Of a stretch of 9,197 nucleotides of DNA, positions 1 to 5,977 are shown one piece after another. The stretch covers positions 1 to 9,197 of the forward strand of contig JAAXHR010000317.1 in NCBI GenBank assembly GCA_012270805.1, written 5' to 3'. The stretch comes from Dehalococcoidia bacterium (GTDB lineage Bacteria; Chloroflexota; Dehalococcoidia; Lucifugimonadales; Lucifugimonadaceae). Each line of letters starts with the position of its first letter. Within the stretch, counting starts at the first letter, position 1. Both the position numbers and the translations under genes were made by a program. Under the pieces are notes generated by a model. That model made no database searches. It was not told the origin of the DNA and saw only the letters and a program-made list of their open reading frames with translations.

Positions 1-512
1 ACTTGGCTCTTGACGGCGTCGTTCACGCGGGTCCTGAACACCATATCGTCGTCAGCTAACGCAGTGATCGCGTTGGATGACGATGCTGGTGACATGTGCA
101 AAACTCCACCCGGAATGGTTACCGATTCCGCTATGGCGATCGTGACTCCGGACGAAACTGCGCCCAACAAAACGTTCACACCATCCACGTTCACAAGTCC
201 ACTCGCGGCATCCGTGCCAGCCTGTTCGCTCGTGCCGCTGTCACGATGCAAAGCCGAAATGTTGCCACCGTTCACGCCTCCAGCTTCGTTCACGAGCTCG
301 AAAGCGAGATCGATAGACTTCTGCATTCCGGGACCAAGCGTAGAAAGATCGCCGCTTACGGGCAGCACTGTGCCGATAGTCGTGCTTTCGGCGTCCGAAT
401 CTTCAAGCAACCCACACGAATATGCCATTGCCGAAACAATTGCAGCAAGCATTAACAATCCCGCCCTTTTGCGCTTGATTGTTCTGACCGATTCGTCAAA
501 GTATGATTTCAT
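1..512 (-). CDS. ABC transporter substrate-binding lipoprotein, LivK-like (C-terminus cut off by window edge)
   Basis: Partial gene: about 170 N-terminal codons are present and the rest lies beyond the left edge. The protein has a basic N-terminus (RTIKRKR, residues 10-16), a hydrophobic stretch and a Cys at residue 33 preceded by AYS, a weak lipobox, so it is probably an exported lipoprotein. The following domain (from about residue 45, IGTVLPVSGDLS) matches the start of periplasmic binding proteins of the branched-chain amino-acid type (type I fold, Peripla_BP_6-like), which hand a ligand to an ABC permease. By my count 102 of 126 aligned residues equal those of the neighbour at 572-1870, so it is a tandem paralogue, separated by 59 bases and probably co-transcribed. 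The ATG at 512 follows AGAGGG at short spacing. An in-frame ATG at 548 has no ribosome site. No permease or ATPase gene is visible, and the ligand is unknown. Confidence 0.88.
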   Translation of the reverse strand, partial: MKSYFDESVRTIKRKRAGLLMLAAIVSAMAYSCGLLEDSDAESTTIGTVLPVSGDLSTLGPGMQKSIDLAFELVNEAGGVNGGNISALHRDSGTSEQAGTDAASGLVNVDGVNVLLGAVSSGVTIAIAESVTIPGGVLHMSPASSSNAITALADDDMVFRTRVNDAVKSQ

Positions 513-571
513 ATCCCTCTCGTTTTTTAGATTCACTCTGGTTAGCATTGTGCAAATAATTCCCGGAGCAG

Positions 572-1870
572 TCACCTTACCGACGACAGATCGATTTCAT
601 CTCCGGGAAACGCGTATATGTCGGTGTCTACGATCTTGTTGTCCACGACTTGCCAAACTTGCATACTGCTAACGACATCGCCGTTTTCGTCGAAGTCGAT
701 GTCACCAGACGCACCGACGTAGTTGATGTCCTTGCCTTCTCGTACGAGTTCAAGGGCTCTGGCGATGTCGCCGGGCCCGACTATCTCGCCGGGTGGGTTG
801 GCAACTGGACGTAGGGCGTCGCGTACGGCGACCGGGGCGTCGCTATCGGCTTTTTCGATGGCGAGCGCCAGTACCGTTGCAGCGTCGAAAGCTTCAGTGA
901 TGTGTTGCCGCGTCACGTCGCCACCGACGCGCTCGCTGTAGATGCGTTGAAAGTCCTGCAAAGAGGGGGTCTGTGGACTGCCCGGTGAGATTCCGAAGCT
1001 GCCGTGGAAATGGTTGCCGCCGATGGCGTCGAACATAGACTGATTCTTGGTTACATCGACAAACATGAACTCCCCGAACAGTTGGCTTTCGGCAGCTTCA
1101 CGAAGCAACGTCTGCCCCGAGTCCGGATAGGCGATCGTGATGAGCACCTCCGGTTCGTCTTGCGCGGCTTCGCGAAGTTCGGAGAGATAGCTGGCCTGCC
1201 CTAGTTCGTGGGGTACGGCGGCAACTACTTGACCACCTTCGTTTTCGAAGTTCTCGACGAATGATTCGTTCAAACTCGCGCCGTAGGCGTTGTTGATATA
1301 GGTAGTGGCCACGCGTGCGTAGCCGGCAGCATGGGCGAGGCTGGCGACTGCTTGGCTCTTTACAAAGTCGTTCACGCGTGTGCGGAAAACCATGTCGTTG
1401 TCGTCGAGCGCGGTTATCGCTTTGGACGAGGAACTGGAAGAGATGTGCAGAACTCCAGCCGGAATGGTGACCGATTCAGCGATTGCGATCGTCACGCCGG
1501 ATGAGTGCGCCGCGATCAGGATGTTTACACCGTCAACGTTGACCAATCCGCTCGCCGCATCCGTGCCGACCTGCTCGTTCGTTCCGCTGTCGCGGTGAAG
1601 CGCGGAAATCATGCCCCCATTGACACCACCCGCTTCGTTCACAAGTTCGAAGGCGAGGTCCATGGATCGTTGGGCATACGGCCCGAATGCCGACAGGTCG
1701 CCGCTCGACGGCATCACTGTCCCGATCTGCACGTCTGAACTCTCAGATTTGCCCGATTCTTTCGAAACGCACGAACTCAAAGCCAATGCTATCGCCGCTA
1801 CCGCGACGCATGCCGCGAGGATGACAGCCAAGCGGAAACCACTCGGCATAACCGGGAGATGACTCAGCAA
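572..1870 (-). CDS. ABC transporter substrate-binding lipoprotein, LivK-like
   Basis: A 432-residue extracytoplasmic ligand-binding protein of an ABC importer. Residues 14-33 are hydrophobic and end in lipobox LSSC (31-34), so Cys34 should be lipidated and the protein membrane-tethered. A polar linker (35-45) leads into a type I periplasmic-binding fold: IGTVMPSSGDLS near 48-59, a conserved NEAGGVNGG turn near 77-85, and the second lobe from about residue 180. Length is normal for the family. The start is TTG at 1870, preceded by GGTGGTGGG; ATG at 1849 (residue 8) would also leave a complete signal peptide but has no clear ribosome site. The related gene at 1-512 lies just downstream. The LivK family binds amino acids but also aromatic acids, amides and other small molecules, so the ligand cannot be read from sequence; the neighbouring sugar-acid enzymes make an organic acid plausible. 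Confidence 0.92.
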   Translation of the reverse strand: MLSHLPVMPSGFRLAVILAACVAVAAIALALSSCVSKESGKSESSDVQIGTVMPSSGDLSAFGPYAQRSMDLAFELVNEAGGVNGGMISALHRDSGTNEQVGTDAASGLVNVDGVNILIAAHSSGVTIAIAESVTIPAGVLHISSSSSSKAITALDDNDMVFRTRVNDFVKSQAVASLAHAAGYARVATTYINNAYGASLNESFVENFENEGGQVVAAVPHELGQASYLSELREAAQDEPEVLITIAYPDSGQTLLREAAESQLFGEFMFVDVTKNQSMFDAIGGNHFHGSFGISPGSPQTPSLQDFQRIYSERVGGDVTRQHITEAFDAATVLALAIEKADSDAPVAVRDALRPVANPPGEIVGPGDIARALELVREGKDINYVGASGDIDFDENGDVVSSMQVWQVVDNKIVDTDIYAFPGDEIDLSSVR

Positions 1871-1886
1871 TTGCCCACCACCAATA

Positions 1887-1937
1887 CTAAAGAGACAAGG
1901 TATCTCTAGATTTTAGAATTCGCGCGCCTTGAAACAA
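1887..1937 (-). promoter_or_regulatory. Possible promoter and operator-like dyad ahead of the binding-protein pair
   Basis: In the 92-base gap before the gene at 572-1870, the minus strand carries TAAAAT (1910-1915, five of six matches to the -10 consensus) and TTGTTT (1932-1937) 16 bases upstream as a poor -35. An imperfect 23-base dyad (1887-1909, CTAGAGA against TCTTTAG with one G-T pair) covers the expected transcription start and could be an operator or a hairpin in the leader. This would let the binding proteins be expressed apart from the dehydratase. The match is only moderate. Confidence 0.3.
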
Positions 1938-1962
1938 CCCGCGACAAAATACAGCGATGCAA

Positions 1963-2505
1963 TCAACTTGATTTCGGAGGAGGCGGCAATGAGAGGCTCG
2001 GTGCCTCTGTGAACCCGAACTCGTTGACCGTCAGCAAGTATCCCAAAGTTAGCATTGTCAAGGGTAGTACTACCGCGATCACCAGCGAAACGTTCTGTGT
2101 TTTCCACCGCTCGATCACGGGCGTCAATACGCTGGCAAAAACCGTAACGATGGCGCCGAGAGGAACAATGTATCGAATCGCATTCGTTATTTCAGCGCCA
2201 TACTCAATCGCTGCGGCTGCGCCCACGGTCAATAACAACAGCACGGTCAACACTATGTTGAACGTCCGTGACCGGCTCTGAACATCACCCGATATCCGCG
2301 CCCAAATCATCCCGACGATGATCGCGCCGATTAACGAAACGACCGCTACGCTCCCTGCATTCGCGATTAAGTCGTCAGGCGAAGTGAGCGGAGCATTGAC
2401 GAACATCGCAACTGCACCCCCGATCAAAGTCGCGATGAACGCCGGCAAACGATCCTGAACATGCCCGCGCAACCCGGACCGGACTTCTGGAGTTTCACTA
2501 TTCAT
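1963..2505 (-). CDS. Small integral membrane protein of unknown function
   Basis: I do not recognise this 180-residue protein. It shows about five hydrophobic segments (near 21-38, 50-69, 82-101, 111-131 and 139-160), separated by short polar loops such as ARISGDVQSRSR (69-80) and ERWKTQN (132-138). The 20-residue N-terminus is polar and the C-terminal tail ends in PPPPKSS. There is no ABC-permease EAA loop and no obvious catalytic motif, and it is too short for a LivH or LivM permease. The ATG at 2505 has no strong ribosome site. It lies 29 bases after the dehydratase stop and is probably co-transcribed with it, perhaps with weak or coupled translation. It might be an accessory membrane component, but nothing in the sequence shows this. 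Confidence 0.72.
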   Translation of the reverse strand: MNSETPEVRSGLRGHVQDRLPAFIATLIGGAVAMFVNAPLTSPDDLIANAGSVAVVSLIGAIIVGMIWARISGDVQSRSRTFNIVLTVLLLLTVGAAAAIEYGAEITNAIRYIVPLGAIVTVFASVLTPVIERWKTQNVSLVIAVVLPLTMLTLGYLLTVNEFGFTEAPSLSLPPPPKSS

Positions 2506-2534
2506 TGGCGTAACTATCTTGCATCACGAACTTC

Positions 2535-3839
2535 TTACGGCTTGACCATGCCGCCGTCAGCACGACGAACCGTGTCCCAAGCACCTCCGAACTCGCGCTC
2601 CTTGAATGGGAACTTCGCAGCCATCTCTTCGTCGATATCGATTCCCAGGCCCGGCTTGCCATTCGGCCACATCATGCCGTCACGCACTTCAGGAAAGCCC
2701 GGGAACATCTCCCGCGTTCGCTCGCCCGGAATCGCATACTCCTGAATACCGAAGTTGTAGCAGTTCACATCAAGCATCAGGTTTGCGGCGTGACCCACTG
2801 GAGATGTGTCACCGGGCCCATGCCAAGCCGTCCGAACGCTGAACAACTCACCCATCGCCGCGAACTTTTTGCCGGGCGTGATGCCGCCGATCTGCGACAT
2901 GTGCATACGGAGGAAGTCGACGAGCCGATCCTTAATCATCGGGATGATCTCATGCGGGCTGTTCCAAAGTTCGCCCATCGCGATCGGCGTCGCACATTGT
3001 TGACGCACCATCCGGAAATACTCGTTGTCTTCCGGACTGAAAAGGTCTTCCAAGAAGAACAACTGATACTGTTCAACCTCTTTGGCGAACCAAACACCCA
3101 ATATCGGCGGGATGCGCTCATGGACATCGTGCAAAATCTCGATCCCGTAGCCGAAGCGATCTCGGATATGCTCGAACAACGCCAGCGCACCACGGATATA
3201 GGGCTTAGGCTCAAACACTCCGCCAGGGTGCGCATATAGCTTGTTCGGATCGTACTCTCGCAGCCAAGTGGTCGCCGCAATCGGCCCCTGCGATACATCG
3301 CCGGCAACTATGGAGCCATCTCCTGATACGCCGTGAGAACCGTACGACGAATATCCCTCAGTAGCCACCTGCACTCGAATGTGATGGAACCCCTGCTCCA
3401 TGTGCGCCGCCATCCGGTCCGCCGTCTCTTCCTTCGTCGCACCACTCGCGTGAACATAAACCGGCGCCGCTTCACGCGCCCGACCGCCGAGCAAATCGTA
3501 AACCGGCATGCCAGCCATCTTGCCTTTGATGTCCCAAAGGGCTTGATCCACACCCGACAACGCATTGTTCAACACCGGTCCGTTACGCCAGTAAGACGAC
3601 ACATACGAAGACTGCCAGATGTCCTCGATATCGGCGACGTTTTTTCCGATGAGGAACGGGCGGAGGTAATCATCCACCGCGGCCTTCACCGTCGTTGGAC
3701 GTTGAGTAAACGTCGCACATCCGACGCCGTAAAGGCCGGGTTCCGAGGTTTCGATCTTCACAATAACGAGTCGAATGTTGTCCGGCTCCGTCATGATCAC
3801 TCGGATATCGCGAATCGTTACGTTGTCTGTAGCGGTCAT
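2535..3839 (-). CDS. rspA: Enolase-superfamily sugar-acid dehydratase, D-mannonate dehydratase/RspA type
   Basis: A 434-residue cytoplasmic enzyme expected to dehydrate D-mannonate or a related aldonate to 2-keto-3-deoxygluconate with Mg2+. The capping domain spans about 1-125, with NALSGVDQALWDIKGKMAGM at 92-111 typical of the superfamily. The barrel has a ManD-like residue set in order: Arg155 with Tyr163 or Tyr166 on the flexible loop, LHDVHER with Asp238 and His240, Glu264 in FFLEDLF, Glu290 in GELWN, Arg311 and His313 in RMHMSQIGG, His340 in WHGPGD and Glu367 in FGIQEY. The spacing of the three metal ligands (238, 264, 290) is that of ManD. The ATG at 3839 is chosen because AAGGAG lies 5 bases upstream; the frame stays open to 4196 but that part overlaps the divergent gene. 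RspA-branch members often have low mannonate activity, so the true substrate may differ. Divergent RspB-like dehydrogenases support a sugar-acid pathway. Confidence 0.92.
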   Translation of the reverse strand: MTATDNVTIRDIRVIMTEPDNIRLVIVKIETSEPGLYGVGCATFTQRPTTVKAAVDDYLRPFLIGKNVADIEDIWQSSYVSSYWRNGPVLNNALSGVDQALWDIKGKMAGMPVYDLLGGRAREAAPVYVHASGATKEETADRMAAHMEQGFHHIRVQVATEGYSSYGSHGVSGDGSIVAGDVSQGPIAATTWLREYDPNKLYAHPGGVFEPKPYIRGALALFEHIRDRFGYGIEILHDVHERIPPILGVWFAKEVEQYQLFFLEDLFSPEDNEYFRMVRQQCATPIAMGELWNSPHEIIPMIKDRLVDFLRMHMSQIGGITPGKKFAAMGELFSVRTAWHGPGDTSPVGHAANLMLDVNCYNFGIQEYAIPGERTREMFPGFPEVRDGMMWPNGKPGLGIDIDEEMAAKFPFKEREFGGAWDTVRRADGGMVKP

Positions 3840-3844
3840 GTTGT

Positions 3845-3850
3845 CTCCTT
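3845..3850 (-). promoter_or_regulatory. Ribosome binding site of the dehydratase gene
   Basis: AAGGAG reads on the minus strand and is followed by ACAAC and the ATG at 3839. It fixes the start and excludes the longer frame that would begin at 4196. Confidence 0.8.
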
Positions 3851-3922
3851 GGTGAAGGTTAATGATATGACGCACGTACCGTCTTTTCTCGTTAACATGC
3901 GAACAAGCAATACGAGCAACTG

Positions 3923-3928
3923 AAGGAG
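3923..3928 (+). promoter_or_regulatory. Ribosome binding site of the first dehydrogenase gene
   Basis: AAGGAG lies 7 bases before the ATG at 3936 and supports that start, which also matches the N-terminus (MKA-TWHGG) of the paralogue at 4968. Confidence 0.8.
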
Positions 3929-3935
3929 CAGTTCG

Positions 3936-4943
3936 ATGAAGGCGATGACTTGGCATGGCGGAAACCACTTCACGCTCGACGATGTCCCGGACCCTCAAGC
4001 ATCGCCGGGTTTCGTGGTTGTCAAGATCGACACGACGGGGATCTGTGGGACTGATGTCCACATCACACAAGGTCTGTTTCCCTCGGAGCCTCCGGCAATC
4101 CTCGGTCACGAGGGTGCCGGCGTCATCGTTGATGTCGGAGAACGTGTCTCTAAGGAACGCATCGGTCAGCGGGTCGTGTTGAACCACAGCGCTCATTGCT
4201 TCGAGTGTTGGAACTGCAGGAACTGGAACGTCTCTCGCTGCCAGGTCGCACCCGCCTCCTCCAACGGCCTCTTCGCCGAGTACGTCGCCTTACACTCTCG
4301 CACCGCTCTGCAACTGCCCGAAAACCTCGATATCGAGACCGCAGCCATGACCGAGCCGGCTGCTTGCTGCTTATCCGGCGTGGAGATGCTTGACATCCCA
4401 TATAGGGCGACGGGTCTAGTCATTGGCGCAGGTATTATGGGGCTCTTCACAGCGGCGTTCATGAAGACGCACGGCGTCGAGACCTTAGTCGTCTCCGAGC
4501 CGGTCAAAGTCCGACGCGAAATGGCAAAACAGTTCGGGGCCGATATTCTTCACGACCCCAACGATATTCCCCTCGAGGAAGTAATGGCCGAAGTTACCGA
4601 TCAGGGGCGCGGCTTCAGCGTCACTGCCGAGGCCGTCGGAAAGCCCGAACTCGTAGCCGCCTGCATCAATGTGACGAAACCGCGCGGACAGACCCTCATG
4701 ATCGGCGTCTGCCCAGAAGGCTCGCCCCTCCCCGTAGACCTCTACGACATGCACTTCCGCGAGATCAAGTTAGTCGGAGCATTTGGCCGCGGCAACGTAT
4801 TCCACCGCGTTCCCGCAGAACTCGGCAAGCTCAACCTCGAAAACGTCATCTCCGGACGCTACCTCCTCGCGGAACTCCCCGACGCCATAACCGCCTCCGC
4901 CGAAGGACTAGGCGTCAAATTCGCCGTCAAACCAAACGCTTAA
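3936..4943 (+). CDS. Zinc-dependent medium-chain alcohol/polyol dehydrogenase, RspB-like (copy 1)
   Basis: A 335-residue cytoplasmic oxidoreductase of the medium-chain dehydrogenase family, of normal length. The GroES-like catalytic domain carries the expected catalytic zinc ligands Cys37 (GICGTD), His58 and Glu59 (GHE) and Glu140 (TEPAACC). The structural zinc lobe has Cys88, Cys91, Cys94 and Cys102. The Rossmann domain has GAGIMG (164-169), and Glu188 after the second strand suggests NAD+ rather than NADP+. It most resembles RspB and sorbitol/threonine dehydrogenase relatives. RspB-type enzymes beside RspA-type dehydratases have been shown to oxidise L-gulonate or L-idonate at C5, and the divergent dehydratase makes such a hexonate the first guess. 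The next gene is a paralogue with about 79% identity, 24 bases downstream. The exact substrate is not determined by the sequence. Confidence 0.93.
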   Translation: MKAMTWHGGNHFTLDDVPDPQASPGFVVVKIDTTGICGTDVHITQGLFPSEPPAILGHEGAGVIVDVGERVSKERIGQRVVLNHSAHCFECWNCRNWNVSRCQVAPASSNGLFAEYVALHSRTALQLPENLDIETAAMTEPAACCLSGVEMLDIPYRATGLVIGAGIMGLFTAAFMKTHGVETLVVSEPVKVRREMAKQFGADILHDPNDIPLEEVMAEVTDQGRGFSVTAEAVGKPELVAACINVTKPRGQTLMIGVCPEGSPLPVDLYDMHFREIKLVGAFGRGNVFHRVPAELGKLNLENVISGRYLLAELPDAITASAEGLGVKFAVKPNA

Positions 4944-4967
4944 ACCTCATACTGCAGGACAATCGAC

Positions 4968-5975
4968 ATGAAGGCACAGACCTGGCACGGTGGCGCAAAC
5001 CTCACCCTCGACGACATCCCCGACCCCGAACCATCCCCAGGCTATGTAGTCGTCAAGATCGACACCACCGGCATATGCGGCACCGATGTCCACGTCACGC
5101 AGGGCCTATTCCCAAAAGACCCTCCGCAGATTTTGGGGCACGAAAGCTCCGGCACCATCGTTGAAGTCGGCGACGGGGTCTCCAGCGAACGCATCGGCCA
5201 ACGCGTCTGCATCAACCACCCGGCGAGTTGCTACGAGTGCTGGTACTGCCGGAACTGGAGCGTGTGCCGCTGCGAAAATCAGCCAGGTCCATCGAACGGT
5301 TTCTACGCCCAATACGTCGCCGTCTCATCTCGTTCCGCCGTCGAGATACCCGAGACGCTGGACATGGAGACCGCCGCCCTCACTGAACCTGCGGCCTGTT
5401 GCCTATCTGGCGTCGAGATGCTCAACATCCCGTACCGCGCCACCGGCCTCGTCATCGGTGCAGGAATAATGGGACTCTTCACCGCCGCGTTCATGAAGTC
5501 CCACGGCGTCGAGACGCTCGTCGTCTCCGAGCCGGTAAAGGTCCGACGCGAAATGGCTAAACAGTTCGGTGCCGATGTCCTTCATGACCCCAGCGATGTC
5601 CCCCTATCAGAAGTCATTTCAGACGTCACAGATCACGGACGCGGCTTCGACGTAACCGCCGAAGCCGTAGGCAAACCTGAACTCGTAGCTGCTTGCATCA
5701 ACTCCACGAAACCCCGCGGCCAAACCCTCATGATCGGTGTCAGCCCGGAAGGGTCACCGCTCCCCGTCGACCTCTACGACATGCATTTCCGAGAAATCAA
5801 ACTCATCGGAGCCTTTCGCCAAGGCGATGTCACCCATCGCGTCCCAAGCGAACTCGCAAAATTAAACCTCGACAATGTGATCTCTGGCAGCTACCCACTA
5901 GCCGACCTCCACGAAGCAATTACCGCGTCCGCCGAAGGCCTAGGCGTCAAATTCGTCATCAAACCCAACGCCTAG
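4968..5975 (+). CDS. Zinc-dependent medium-chain alcohol/polyol dehydrogenase, RspB-like (copy 2)
   Basis: A gap-free paralogue of the preceding gene: same length (335) and 263 identical residues by my count. All key residues are kept: Cys37, His58, Glu59 and Glu140 for catalytic zinc, Cys88, Cys91, Cys94 and Cys102 for structural zinc, GAGIMG at 164-169, and Glu188 suggesting NAD+. It has an extra Cys100 in the structural-zinc loop and Cys81 where copy 1 has Val. Identity is about 69% over residues 1-140 and about 86% over 141-335, so most change lies in the substrate-side domain. Many silent codon differences in the conserved half show an old duplication under selection, not a recent copy. 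AGGA lies 8 bases before the ATG, and the 24-base gap suggests one operon. The two enzymes could act on different epimers of a sugar acid; this is inference. Its TAG stop lies 2 bases from the stop of the opposing gene. Confidence 0.93.
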   Translation: MKAQTWHGGANLTLDDIPDPEPSPGYVVVKIDTTGICGTDVHVTQGLFPKDPPQILGHESSGTIVEVGDGVSSERIGQRVCINHPASCYECWYCRNWSVCRCENQPGPSNGFYAQYVAVSSRSAVEIPETLDMETAALTEPAACCLSGVEMLNIPYRATGLVIGAGIMGLFTAAFMKSHGVETLVVSEPVKVRREMAKQFGADVLHDPSDVPLSEVISDVTDHGRGFDVTAEAVGKPELVAACINSTKPRGQTLMIGVSPEGSPLPVDLYDMHFREIKLIGAFRQGDVTHRVPSELAKLNLDNVISGSYPLADLHEAITASAEGLGVKFVIKPNA

Positions 5976-5977
5976 CA

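Larger units (their letters stand above)
3840..3935. promoter_or_regulatory. Divergent intergenic region between dehydratase and dehydrogenase genes
   Basis: These 96 bases separate two divergent start codons and must hold the promoters of both units unless one starts further upstream. I see no convincing -35/-10 pair on either strand. A perfect GTTAAC palindrome (3891-3896) lies inside a longer arrangement with CTCGT (3888-3892) and ACGAG (3912-3916) as inverted arms. GT-N-AC cores of this kind occur in operators of GntR-family regulators, which often control sugar-acid genes, so a shared operator is conceivable. No regulator gene is present in the window. Confidence 0.35.

Noticed and set aside
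10..672. A 220-codon plus-strand open frame and a shorter one at 96-455
   Set aside because: They lie antisense to the partial binding-protein gene, whose minus-strand translation matches its neighbour over 126 residues. The plus-strand proteins look like nothing known.
3333..3923. A 196-codon plus-strand open frame
   Set aside because: It is antisense to the well-supported dehydratase and is rich in Arg and His in the manner of a shadow frame.
3840..4196. N-terminal extension of the dehydratase by 119 codons
   Set aside because: It overlaps the divergent dehydrogenase start, resembles no domain, and AAGGAG lies just before the internal ATG at 3839, which gives the normal family N-terminus.
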